Assembly: GCF_000014745.1 (NCBI RefSeq)
Contig: NC_008347.1
Span: forward strand, 2,186,001-2,250,000
From: Maricaulis maris MCS10
GTDB taxonomy: Bacteria > Pseudomonadota > Alphaproteobacteria > Caulobacterales > Maricaulaceae
Reading direction: 5' to 3'
DNA length: 64,000 nucleotides
Each line of letters begins with the position of its first letter. Within the stretch, counting starts at the first letter, position 1. A program made the translations under genes and the position numbers. Below the pieces are notes generated by a model, which saw nothing but the letters and a program-made list of their open reading frames with translations, was not told the DNA's origin and did no database searches. Shown here in pieces: positions 29,008-36,788 of the stretch.

Positions 29008-29033
29008 GTAACTTTTCCCGGTCAAGCGACGAA
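29008..29033 (+). promoter_or_regulatory. sigma-F-type promoter of sigF-nrsF (autoregulation)
   Basis: GTAACT (29008-29013), 16-base spacer, CGAA (29030-29033): same elements and same spacing as the divergent buf promoter, with one change in the -35 element. It lies 21 bases before the sigF ATG, implying a short leader. Confidence 0.75.
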
Positions 29034-29054
29034 CTCGTTTGGGCAAGGGCAATC

Positions 29055-29597
29055 ATGATCGAGACGGAAGCTGTCCTGCGCGAACTGATGATCGCCGGCC
29101 AGTCTGGCGGCGCGACGGAATACCGGCGCCTGCTGACCGCGTTAAAAACCCGACTCGAGGTCTATTTCCGGCGACGGCTCGCCGACCGGGCGGCCGCCGA
29201 GGACCTGGTGCAGGAGGCGTTGATGGCCATCCATGTCAAGCGCGACACCTATGACCCGGCTCAGCCGTTCACCGCTTGGGCCTATGCCATCGCGCGTTAC
29301 AAGCTCATCGATCATTTCCGCCGCAACCGGTTGCGAACGCATGTGCCGCTCGATGAGGCCGAATTCCTCGGCGAAACCGATACCGGATTTGCAGAGGCGG
29401 AGGCCCGGATGGACGTCGGCCGCCTTATGGAAACACTGCCGGAAGGTCAGGCTCAGGCCCTGCGGCTGACCAAGTTGGACCAGCTCTCTGTCGCTGAAGC
29501 AGCCGAGAAGAGCCATAGCGGAATTTCTGCGATAAAGGTGAGTGTTCATCGCGGCATGAAGGCGCTCATGGCAAAGCGCGGAGCGCAGAAAGACTGA
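29055..29597 (+). CDS. sigF: ECF sigma factor SigF
   Basis: 180 residues from the ATG at 29055. Sigma-2 region: DLVQEALMAIHVKRDTYDP and FTAWAYAIARYKLIDHFRRN at about residues 47-90; sigma-4 region: METLPEGQAQALRLTKLDQL and AEAAEKSHSGISAIKVSVHR at about 125-172. An earlier in-frame start near 28803 runs through the bufA promoter region and is rejected. Immediately followed by nrsF, its membrane anti-sigma partner. In Caulobacter, SigF/NrsF responds to heavy metals and drives bufferin operons; the divergent matching promoters here indicate the same circuit. Confidence 0.9.
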   Translation: MIETEAVLRELMIAGQSGGATEYRRLLTALKTRLEVYFRRRLADRAAAEDLVQEALMAIHVKRDTYDPAQPFTAWAYAIARYKLIDHFRRNRLRTHVPLDEAEFLGETDTGFAEAEARMDVGRLMETLPEGQAQALRLTKLDQLSVAEAAEKSHSGISAIKVSVHRGMKALMAKRGAQKD

Positions 29598-29598
29598 C

Positions 29599-30243
29599 AT
29601 GAACGACCCGCTCATCGATACGCTCGCTGCCGGTCTTGAGCCTGTGAGGCGTCGCCGGTTCAGCTACTGGATCGCCACCGGCGTCGGTGCCGGCCTGGCT
29701 GTTGGAGCCCTGGCTTTCTGGCTCGCTCCGGATCTCGCTGTGAGGCCCGACATCGGCACCGCTATCCTCGACATCCCGTTCTGGATGAAGGTCGCATTTA
29801 CGCTGACGATCGCCATCGTCGGAAGTTTTGGCCTGCTGCGGCTTGTTCGCCCCAGTGGCCGATCGAAAGCCTTGATCTGGATCCCGCCCGCAATATGGGC
29901 GGTTTTTGCTTTGATGGCCGCGCGAGACCTGGCCACGCATCCGGTCGATCTCTGGGGCGCCCGCATCCTCGGGGAGACCGCGCTTCGCTGCGTCACCTAT
30001 ATCGCCCTGATTTCAGTGCCGATCCTCGCCGTGCTCACGCTGGTGGTGCGCCGCGGCGCACCGACCGAGCTGACTCAGGCCGGATGGGCATTGGGGCTGG
30101 CAGCCGGCGGGATGTCGGCGACGATTTATGCCTTGGGGTGCCCGGAGGCCTCTCCCGTCTTCTTGATCGTCTGGTACGCTCTCGGCATTGCCTTGGCGGG
30201 TGCCGCCGGCGCGCTTGGCGGTCGGTACCTGTTGCGCTGGTAA
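29599..30243 (+). CDS. nrsF: NrsF, DUF1109 membrane anti-sigma factor
   Basis: 214 residues with six hydrophobic helices, beginning LIDTLAAGLEPVRRRRFSYW as in DUF1109 proteins. NrsF holds SigF inactive at the inner membrane until metal stress; conserved Cys residues are implicated in the related Caulobacter protein, and Cys are seen here in TALRCVTYIALI and YALGCPEASPVF. It starts 1 base after the sigF stop, so the pair is co-expressed from the sigF promoter. No terminator was found directly after it; 183 bases later lies the VOC gene on the other strand. Confidence 0.88.
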   Translation: MNDPLIDTLAAGLEPVRRRRFSYWIATGVGAGLAVGALAFWLAPDLAVRPDIGTAILDIPFWMKVAFTLTIAIVGSFGLLRLVRPSGRSKALIWIPPAIWAVFALMAARDLATHPVDLWGARILGETALRCVTYIALISVPILAVLTLVVRRGAPTELTQAGWALGLAAGGMSATIYALGCPEASPVFLIVWYALGIALAGAAGALGGRYLLRW

Positions 30244-30321
30244 GGTTTCATCGGACGCGAGTGAGCAGGTGGTTGCAGAAGCGCGTACGCTTTACGACCG
30301 CCTGGACGAACCCATCTTCGA

Positions 30322-30357
30322 ACAAAAATGGTCGGTGATCGAAGCGATCACCGACCA
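30322..30357 (-). terminator. rho-independent terminator for the VOC gene
   Basis: 12-bp perfect stem TGGTCGGTGATC (30329-30340) / GATCACCGACCA (30346-30357) with loop GAAGC. On the minus strand it is followed by TTTTTG. It is about 70 bases beyond the VOC gene stop. Confidence 0.85.
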
Positions 30358-30426
30358 CATTGTAACAGGGGGAAGAGACACAGCGCTTCACCTTCAATAT
30401 GTCCCTTCCCAACAAGACGACGGGAA

Positions 30427-30795
30427 TTACATGCAAAATACGTTCAACTTGTTCCCGTCCGGATCGCGGAAATAGCCGGCGTAGAAGCCTTCGCCGCGGG
30501 GGCCGGCCGGGCCTTCGCAGGGGGCGCCGAGTTCTTCGACGGCCATCTTGTAGACCTTGTCGACCTGTTCCTTGCTGTCGGCCTGGAAGGCGGCCATGAC
30601 GCCATTGCCGATGGTGGCCGGCTCGCCATTGAAGGGTTTGGTCAGCCCGATGCCGGCGCCGCCATCGGGCTTGCCCCAGGCGATGAAATTGTCGTCGCCC
30701 ATCATCCGGCCGACGCCGAATTCGGCACAAAGCCGGTCGTAAAAGGCGGCGGCCTTTTCGAGATCATTGGTCCCCAGTGTCACATATCCAAGCAT
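30427..30795 (-). CDS. VOC (glyoxalase/bleomycin-resistance) superfamily protein
   Basis: 122 residues, one VOC domain. Family landmarks: MLGYVTLGTNDLEKAAAFYD at the N-terminus and GFYAGYFRDPDGNKLNVF at the C-terminus, in which the final Asn-Lys-Leu-Asn replaces the more frequent E/H metal ligand pattern. VOC proteins bind divalent metals and act on diverse small molecules or as antibiotic-binding proteins; no specific substrate is indicated. Stand-alone gene with its own terminator. Confidence 0.87.
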   Translation of the reverse strand: MLGYVTLGTNDLEKAAAFYDRLCAEFGVGRMMGDDNFIAWGKPDGGAGIGLTKPFNGEPATIGNGVMAAFQADSKEQVDKVYKMAVEELGAPCEGPAGPRGEGFYAGYFRDPDGNKLNVFCM

Positions 30796-30958
30796 ATTGT
30801 CCTCCGCTTATGGGTTTGAAGTTCTGTCTTTGTTCCAGTAAGCAGCCTACCGGCTTCCCCCGACAAGACAAGCCCGAAATCGCGGATCGGACGTTCAAGC
30901 TTTTGTGACGCCAGACGGTTCGGTTCGCGCCGGGCAGGACGGCCGGCGACGCCGCCCC

Positions 30959-31543
30959 CTAGCCTGCCAGCGCTTCAAAAAAATGCTTGCGGCAGAGCGA
31001 GACATAGTCGGCCTTTTCCACCGCGACCTGCTCGCCCTCGGCGACGGCGCGGCCATCGGGCTGGCGGCGCAGGTTCATGGTTGCCTTGCGACCGCAATGG
31101 CAGACGGTGCGAACCTCGCGCAGATGATCGGCCAGGGCCAGAAGCTCTGCCGATCCGGGGAAGAGCGCGCCGCGAAAATCCGTGCGCAGGCCGTAGCACA
31201 GGACAGGCAGCCCGAGCACGTCGACTACGCGGGCCAGGTCACGGACCTGGCTGGCGGTGAGGAATTGGGCTTCATCGAAGAAAACAGCGTCGAGCGCCGC
31301 AGCCCCGGCCTGCGCCTTGATCGCTGCAAAAAGGTCGGTCTCAGGCGCGAAGATCCGGGCGGGGGCTTTCAAGCCGATCCGGGACTCGATCTGGCCTGTC
31401 CGGGCGCCCGGGTCAGCGGCGTGGTGGACCGAGGTCCACAGCATGGCAGACATGCCGCGTTCGCCGTAATTGTGGGCCGCCTGGAGCAGGATCGCCGATT
31501 TTCCGGCATTCATGGCGCTGTAGGTAAAATAGAGCTTGGACAT
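30959..31543 (-). CDS. tdk: thymidine kinase
   Basis: 194 residues, type II (TK1-like) thymidine kinase. It phosphorylates thymidine in salvage. Seen: P-loop YSAMNAGKSAILLQ near residue 9, DEAQFL (metal/Walker B), LPVLCYGLRTDFRGALFPGS and a zinc-binding pair CHCG near residue 145, with a further Cys in YVSLCRKHF. Complements de novo thyA elsewhere in the window. The gene stands between the VOC gene and the DUF3667 gene; no clear operon partner. Confidence 0.95.
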   Translation of the reverse strand: MSKLYFTYSAMNAGKSAILLQAAHNYGERGMSAMLWTSVHHAADPGARTGQIESRIGLKAPARIFAPETDLFAAIKAQAGAAALDAVFFDEAQFLTASQVRDLARVVDVLGLPVLCYGLRTDFRGALFPGSAELLALADHLREVRTVCHCGRKATMNLRRQPDGRAVAEGEQVAVEKADYVSLCRKHFFEALAG

Positions 31544-31851
31544 GTCAGCTTGCTAGGACGATTCCGGTCAGGTGGCAGGGCAGAAGTTGCAGTCGTGCCA
31601 GGAGCGAAAGCTGTGCCGCCGCGTCGGCAACAAGGCCGCGCGCAAAAGGTTTGTGCCGCCCGGCGGCTGCCAGGCCAGAGTGCCGGATTGCGCCGGTCTC
31701 AGCGCACGATCCATCCCGATCCTGATCGGACAGCGTTGTGGCCCGGCATGAATGCCTGATCGGAGTTTCACTCGCCGTCGCCCCCCCCCCGATCACCGGA
31801 CGTTGACCTCGAACAATGCGTGACGCTTAGTGCGCCAGACAGGGGCTTGGC
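31544..31851. other. 308-base intergenic region with a C10 tract
   Basis: No gene supported. The notable element is a run of ten C residues at 31781-31790, 61 bases upstream of the DUF3667 start. The rest has ordinary base composition and no obvious hairpin with U-run. Confidence 0.6.
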
Positions 31852-32907
31852 ATGACAAATCAATCTTCGGCAAACCTCCCGTCGGGGACGTGCGCCAATT
31901 GCGGCGCCGCGCTCGACGGACCCTTTTGCGGACAATGCGGCCAGTCGCGCGAGGAAATTCGCCGCCCGGCCTGGATGCTGGTCACCGATACGGTCGGCGA
32001 TGTTCTCGTCTGGGACGGTCGGTTTCTGACGACCCTGCGGGCCCTTTTCGCCGGCCCGGGCACGTTGGCACGGTCCTATGCCGACGGGCAGCGGGCTCGC
32101 TGGACACCGCCAATCCGGCTTTACCTGCTGGTCAGCCTCGCTTTCTTCGCGGCCATGGGCCTGGCTGGCGTGCGGGTCATTGCCGTGGCCCCCTATCCTG
32201 CAGCCGAGACTGTTCGCGCCCAGGACGAGGACGACATCCAGCGCCGCATGGCGTCGATTGAGACAGCCCGCGCGCGCGGCGGCACGGATGTGGCGTCAAT
32301 CTCCTGCGGTGTGATGCCTGGCCCCGACGAGATCAACGCCGACGGCCAGCTCGTCTACGCGGCCGATGGCGGCGTCAATGTCACCATGATGCAACGCGGC
32401 GCCAGCCCCGAACCTCGACGGATCGACCGGGCGACCGCCGACTGCCTGCGGGCTGTCATGGCGGATGCGCAGGTGCCTGCGATCATCGCCGAGCTGACCA
32501 TTGGCGCGATCCGTGACCCGGCCGGTTTCGAGGCGAGTTCATCGGCCGCGGCGGCCCAGGCGTTGATCCTGATGGTCCTGGCCATGGCCCTGATCAACCT
32601 GCTGCTCCATCCCAAGCGCACGGTGATCGAGCATGTGATCCTGTCGCTCTATTTCCACGCCGCCTTGTTGCCGGGCTTTGCGATTGTCCTGCTGCTGGCA
32701 AATCTTGTGGCCGGCAGTATCGGTGCCTCTGTGGGGGTCGCGATTCTCGCCCTGGCCGGGCAGTTTGCCCTGACCTGGTTGTGCGACCGGCAATTCTACG
32801 GGTCGAGCTGGTATGGCGCCCTGCTGCGACTGCCCGTGCAGATAACCGGCTATGCAGCCGCTCTCACAGCCGCCGCACTGGGCCTCATCCTGCTGCCTGC
32901 CCTTTAG
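31852..32907 (+). CDS. DUF3667 zinc-ribbon membrane protein
   Basis: 351 residues. N-terminal zinc ribbon with two CxxC pairs (CANCGAALDGPFCGQCGQ, residues about 13-30), then the DUF3667 conserved block with RFLTTLRALFAGPGTLARSY and WTPPIRLYLLVSLAFFAAMG, a soluble insert of about 140 residues, and four C-terminal hydrophobic helices. Function of this family is unknown. No signal peptide; an inner-membrane protein with a cytoplasmic zinc ribbon is likely. It is convergent with the chemoreceptor gene, 56 bases apart. Confidence 0.85.
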   Translation: MTNQSSANLPSGTCANCGAALDGPFCGQCGQSREEIRRPAWMLVTDTVGDVLVWDGRFLTTLRALFAGPGTLARSYADGQRARWTPPIRLYLLVSLAFFAAMGLAGVRVIAVAPYPAAETVRAQDEDDIQRRMASIETARARGGTDVASISCGVMPGPDEINADGQLVYAADGGVNVTMMQRGASPEPRRIDRATADCLRAVMADAQVPAIIAELTIGAIRDPAGFEASSSAAAAQALILMVLAMALINLLLHPKRTVIEHVILSLYFHAALLPGFAIVLLLANLVAGSIGASVGVAILALAGQFALTWLCDRQFYGSSWYGALLRLPVQITGYAAALTAAALGLILLPAL

Positions 32908-32963
32908 TCGGTCAGCCCGCCTGTCCTGGCATCAGCCAACGAGACTTGCCATCAGATGGCCGA

Positions 32964-34442
32964 TCAACCGGCCAGAGACTGGGCCGCCCGGGAGATTTCA
33001 TCGGCGGAGGTCTTCAGCGCCTCATTGCCGCGGGCAATGTCGCCGACGGCTTCGGACACATGCGACACATCGGTGGCGGCCTCGCCCATATTGCGGCTGA
33101 TATCCTGGGTGACGGCAACCTGCTCCTCGACCGCCGCGGATATGCCCGACGCGATTTCCTCGATCTGTCCGATCACGCTGCCGATCCGGGTGATCGCATC
33201 GACTGCCCCGGCGGTATTGTCCTGCACTGCTGCGATCTGCCTGGTGATGCTCTCGATGGCATTGGCCGTCTGGCCGGCGAGATTCTTGACCTCGGAGGCG
33301 ACGACCGCAAAGCCTTTGCCAGCCTCGCCGGCACGGGCCGCCTCGATGGTGGCGTTGAGCGCGAGGAGATTGGTCTGCTCGGCGATCGAATTGATCAGCT
33401 CGACAACCTGGCCGATCGACTGGGCCGCCGTTGAGAGCGTATTCATGACACCCGCCGTCTGCCGGGTCTCGGACACGGCCTCCTTGGCGACATCGAGCGC
33501 GCCCGACACCTGCTGACCGACTTCCTGGAAAGAGGCCGACAATTCCTCTGCCGCGGCGGCAACGCTCTGCACCATCTGGGCAGCCTTGCCGGAGGCGCTC
33601 GACGCCTCGCCGGTCTTGTGTCCAGCCTCGGCGATATTCCGGGTCACGGTCACCAGACCTCGCCCGACCTCCTCACGCACCTTGTTGCGGTGCAGGCGGG
33701 CATTGACCGACGCCGTCACGTCGATCGCCAGCTTGATGACGCTGACCGGAGTCCCGGCCAGATCGAAGACCGGATTATAGGTGGCCTGCAGCCAGATCTC
33801 GCTGCCATCCTTGCGGAAACGCTGATACTCACCGGCCTGGAACCGGCCCTGCCGCAGATTGTCCCAGAAATCCCGGTAGGTCTGCGATTTGGCGAATTCC
33901 GGATCGCAGAACATTGAGTGATGTTGGCCGATGACGCTGTCAGGGGAATAGCCCATGGCCTCTCCGAACACGTCATTGGCGGCCAGCACATGGCCCTGCA
34001 TGTCGAAACGGATCATCGCCTGAGACCGCTCGATTGCTTCCATCGTGCTCTGGTACATGTAGCGCCGCACCCGGCTTTCGGTGATGTCGGAAGCCAGCTT
34101 GACGATACGGACCACCTTGCCCGAAGCATCGAGAACAGGATTGTAGGACGCCTGGATCCACACGGTTTCACCATCCTTGCGCACCCGCCGAAACTCCTCC
34201 GAGTGGAACTTCCCGCGTCGCAGATCATCCCAGAAGGCCGCGTAGTCCGGCGTGTCAGCCTCGCCCTCCAGCACGAACATGCGGTGCTTGCGGCCAACGA
34301 TCTCCTTGGGCTCATAGCCCATCACCCGGCAGAAATTTTCGTTGGCCTCGAGGATGGTGGCATCCGGCTTGAAGCTGATGATGGCGTAGGACTTGTGCAG
34401 CGCGTCGAGCACGGTGCGATCCTGAGACGGGAAAATTTTCAT
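32964..34442 (-). CDS. soluble methyl-accepting chemotaxis protein with two PAS domains
   Basis: 492 residues without any hydrophobic segment, so a cytoplasmic receptor. Two PAS domains in tandem at about residues 15-125 and 140-250 ([20 protein letters not shown] and [20 protein letters not shown] mark each); both end in a PAC-type [18 protein letters not shown]. The signalling domain follows, with hairpin tip region [20 protein letters not shown]. Such receptors usually sense redox, ligands or energy state and control CheA. The ATG at 34442 has AAGGA at 10 bases; a longer frame to 34508 is rejected. A CtrA-like site lies 66 bases upstream. Confidence 0.92.
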   Translation of the reverse strand: MKIFPSQDRTVLDALHKSYAIISFKPDATILEANENFCRVMGYEPKEIVGRKHRMFVLEGEADTPDYAAFWDDLRRGKFHSEEFRRVRKDGETVWIQASYNPVLDASGKVVRIVKLASDITESRVRRYMYQSTMEAIERSQAMIRFDMQGHVLAANDVFGEAMGYSPDSVIGQHHSMFCDPEFAKSQTYRDFWDNLRQGRFQAGEYQRFRKDGSEIWLQATYNPVFDLAGTPVSVIKLAIDVTASVNARLHRNKVREEVGRGLVTVTRNIAEAGHKTGEASSASGKAAQMVQSVAAAAEELSASFQEVGQQVSGALDVAKEAVSETRQTAGVMNTLSTAAQSIGQVVELINSIAEQTNLLALNATIEAARAGEAGKGFAVVASEVKNLAGQTANAIESITRQIAAVQDNTAGAVDAITRIGSVIGQIEEIASGISAAVEEQVAVTQDISRNMGEAATDVSHVSEAVGDIARGNEALKTSADEISRAAQSLAG

Positions 34443-34507
34443 GTGCGACGTCCTTGCAAAGGGACCAGTGCTGACTGGCCCGGCGTATGTCCGATTGAAA
34501 CGGGGCA

Positions 34508-34522
34508 TTAACCATAACCTAA
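34508..34522. promoter_or_regulatory. CtrA-like binding site upstream of the chemoreceptor gene
   Basis: TTAA-N7-CTAA, one mismatch from the TTAA-N7-TTAA CtrA consensus, 66-80 bases upstream of the receptor ATG. CtrA controls motility and chemotaxis genes in this lineage; the call rests on a single near-match. Confidence 0.4.
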
Positions 34523-34785
34523 GCGGGTATTCGCGAATGAGTCGTTAATCGACGCGATAGCGTCATTGGTCATATTGTATTACGAAACAGACGCTACAGA
34601 ACGCAAATCGGGACATGTTCGCCGGAATTTCTGACGTGAAAATTCGAGCCCGAAGCACAACCTTGCATAATTTTCACGAAACCGGATCAAACAGTAGCGC
34701 GTAACCAGTCCGGTCGTGGGGACGGTCAAACGGGACAATGCCCAAGCCCCGCCACGATCATTTCCGTCCAAACTGGACACACCCC

Positions 34786-34814
34786 TTCAATGCACACCCG
34801 CGATCCCCTATATT
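34786..34814 (+). promoter_or_regulatory. candidate sigma-70-type promoter of ssrA
   Basis: TTCAAT (34786-34791), 17-base spacer, TATATT (34809-34814). The start point would fall at about 34820, just before the hairpin that begins the acceptor piece. Confidence 0.5.
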
Positions 34815-34817
34815 GAG

Positions 34818-35140
34818 GGGGTCGGCTTGCCGACTATGGCGATAAACGCGCTCGTAATAACCGGACCGGACCCGGGGGCAGTACCCGGCGGCTCCACCAT
34901 AACTGTTCTGCGTTGGCGGACATGCTTGGGGCCGAAACAGGATCGACGGACGGGTAAAGGGGATGGCTTTCGCCGGGGTGAGGCCCCTTACAGGCTCATT
35001 TTCAGAGTTGCCAACGACAACTTTGCTGAAGAGGTCGCTCTCGCTGCGTAGTCAGCGCGGGTAATCTCGCACTAAACTCCTATTCCCTTTAGCCGGAATA
35101 GGCGGGGCCCGGAGGCGCCTGGCAACAGAAGCCTCCACTT
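34818..35140 (+). ncRNA. ssrA: tmRNA, circularly permuted two-piece form
   Basis: Alphaproteobacterial two-piece tmRNA. The acceptor piece comes first and ends in GGCTCCACCA with CCA at 34897-34899; the coding piece begins at 34928 with GGGGCCG. GGGGCCG pairs with CGGCTCC over seven base pairs, with a G-U at pair 3, the alanyl-tRNA synthetase identity element. The tag reading frame at 35010-35051 encodes ANDNFAEEVALAA then TAG, close to the Caulobacter tag. Stems CCTATTCC/GGAATAGG (35079-35102) and GGAGGC/GCCTCC (35111-35136) follow. The segment between 34899 and 34928 is presumably removed during processing. The outer ends are approximate. tmRNA rescues stalled ribosomes and tags products for ClpXP. 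Confidence 0.95.
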
Positions 35141-35320
35141 ATCTCCCCTCCCAATGGACCGCCCTGATAGCCGCCACGGAAGTTTGGCCGGGCCGGCACG
35201 CCCGTTGCGACACGCAACATCTCTGACGTGCCACAGCCAGGAAATAACTTTACGGTTGACCGGAAAATTCATTGAACCCAATCTCCCGACCGCCCCATGG
35301 AGGGGCCTATTGGGGGAAAT

Positions 35321-35644
35321 ATGAAAACGTCTGCACTTTTCGCCGCCGGCCTGGCGGCGCTGTTCGCTTCTGCCTGTACGTCCACACCCAAAGTCGACGT
35401 CCGCCAGCCCGGCGACCGCAACATGAGCTGCGCCCAGCTGGAAGCTGAAATGGAAGCCCTGGATGACATCCAGGAAGAAGCCGAGAACAATCAAGGTGTG
35501 AACACCGCAAATGTTGCGGCCGTTGTTTTCTTCTGGCCGGCCGCCGTCGGCAATTACATGGAAGCTGACCGCGCCATGGATCTGGCTGAAGAGCGCCAGG
35601 ACCATCTGATGGACATCTACACCGAAAAGAATTGCGACGGCTAA
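35321..35644 (+). CDS. small predicted lipoprotein
   Basis: 107 residues. Signal peptide with lipobox LAALFASAC, then a short charged region and one hydrophobic segment (ANVAAVVFFWPAAVGNYM) near residue 65, followed by a helical charged tail. No family recognised with certainty; it resembles small metal- or stress-associated lipoproteins only in size. The ATG at 35321 has a GGGGGAA ribosome site; a strong terminator follows at 35668, so it is a single-gene unit between ssrA and sspB. Confidence 0.8.
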   Translation: MKTSALFAAGLAALFASACTSTPKVDVRQPGDRNMSCAQLEAEMEALDDIQEEAENNQGVNTANVAAVVFFWPAAVGNYMEADRAMDLAEERQDHLMDIYTEKNCDG

Positions 35645-35667
35645 GCCTTCGGAAATTCACCGACACC

Positions 35668-35703
35668 AAGGGCGCGCGCCGGCAAGGGGCGCGCCCTTTT
35701 TCG
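35668..35703 (+). terminator. rho-independent terminator after the lipoprotein gene
   Basis: 10-bp stem AAGGGCGCGC (35668-35677) / GCGCGCCCTT (35689-35698), then TTTTTCG on the plus strand. It ends the lipoprotein transcript before sspB. Confidence 0.85.
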
Positions 35704-35796
35704 TTTGGCCACGCCATATGCAGTCGTACCGCCCTTGCTCGTTGACCTGCCTAGCGCTTGGAGTACCCTTCACAGCGTTACCGGGGGAGTTGAAAC

Positions 35797-36294
35797 ATGG
35801 CCAAAGACCTGATGCGCTATGATCTGATGGCGCAGGACGCACTTCGCGGCGTCGTGCGACAGGCCTTGCTCAAGGCCGGCGCCCCGGAAGGCCTGCCCGG
35901 CCCGCACCATTTCTACATCACCTTCCGCACCACGGCTCCCGGCGTCGATATCGACCCGACCCTGCTGGAAAAATACCCGGAAGAGATGACGATCGTGCTG
36001 GAGCACCAGTTCTGGGACCTCAATGTCACCGAAACCGGTTTCGAGGTGACGCTGAAATTCTCCGGCGTGCCGAAATACCTCAAAATGCCCTATTCCGCGA
36101 TTTCCCGCTTCCACGACCCCAGCGTCGGCTTTCACCTCCAGTTCGAGCATGATGGCGCCGAGGACGAAGCCGGTTTTCCGGACGACGACCCCAAGCCCAA
36201 AAAGGGCAACAAGTCCGGTTCCGGGTCTGCCTCATCTGGTGATGGCGGCGATGGTGCCCAGGTGGTCAGCCTCGACAGCTTCCGCAAGAAGTGA
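35797..36294 (+). CDS. sspB: SspB-alpha type ClpXP adaptor
   Basis: 165 residues. Matches the alphaproteobacterial SspB family (DUF1321): LMRYDLMAQDALRGVVRQAL at the start, HHFYITFRTTAPGVDI, and LEHQFWDLNVTETGFEVTLK, with the substrate-binding fold, then an acidic linker (FPDDDPKPKKGNKSGSG) and a C-terminal ClpX-binding tail VVSLDSFRKK. SspB tethers ssrA-tagged proteins to ClpX. It lies about 0.66 kb downstream of ssrA. Its stop overlaps the next start by 4 bases (GTGA). Confidence 0.93.
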   Translation: MAKDLMRYDLMAQDALRGVVRQALLKAGAPEGLPGPHHFYITFRTTAPGVDIDPTLLEKYPEEMTIVLEHQFWDLNVTETGFEVTLKFSGVPKYLKMPYSAISRFHDPSVGFHLQFEHDGAEDEAGFPDDDPKPKKGNKSGSGSASSGDGGDGAQVVSLDSFRKK

Positions 36295-36788
36295 GCGAAC
36301 ACCCGTTTTTGCTGGCACCGGATCTGGTTGACGGTCCGCCACCGGACCCGTTGAGCGAGGACGAGATCCGCGACCGCCTCGTGGTTCGCGGCGTCCGGAC
36401 CAATGTCTCCACCCTGCTCGGTTTCGAACTGGTTGACCTCTCCATCGAGGGGCGCTGGATCGAGGCCCGTTTCAATCCGACACCGCAACTCGCCAATCTG
36501 CGGGGCAGCGTGCAGGGCGGGATCATCACCGCCATGCTCGACGAGGTGATGTCGCTCTCCGTGCTGGTGGCCGAGCGCTTTACCTGCGGCGTACCGACGC
36601 TGGAAATCAAGACCAGCTATTACAATCCCCTGCCGGTCGAGCCCTGCCGGGCCCGCGGCGAGGCGATGCGGATCGGCGGCCGGGTCGCCTTCATGGAAGG
36701 CACGGTCTGGACACCGGCCGGCGAGATCGCCGCCAAGGCCAGCGCCACCTGCCAGGTTCGCCGGGTCAAGCCAGCCGCCAAGCCGTGA
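36291..36788 (+). CDS. PaaI-family hotdog thioesterase
   Basis: 165 residues, hotdog fold of the PaaI/DUF4442 group. Landmarks: LGFELVDLSIEGRWIEARFN, GSVQGGIITAMLDEVMSLSV (active-site Asp/Glu region) and FTCGVPTLEIKTSYYNPLP. It probably hydrolyses acyl-CoA thioesters; the acyl group is unknown. GTG start overlaps the sspB stop, and its own stop overlaps the next MFS gene by 4 bases, so the three are translationally coupled. Confidence 0.87.
   Translation: MSEHPFLLAPDLVDGPPPDPLSEDEIRDRLVVRGVRTNVSTLLGFELVDLSIEGRWIEARFNPTPQLANLRGSVQGGIITAMLDEVMSLSVLVAERFTCGVPTLEIKTSYYNPLPVEPCRARGEAMRIGGRVAFMEGTVWTPAGEIAAKASATCQVRRVKPAAKP

Noticed and set aside
34716-35051. Open frame of 111 codons ending in the tmRNA tag
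   Set aside because: Only the last 13 codons are translated, as the tmRNA tag; the rest is tmRNA acceptor, linker and upstream DNA.
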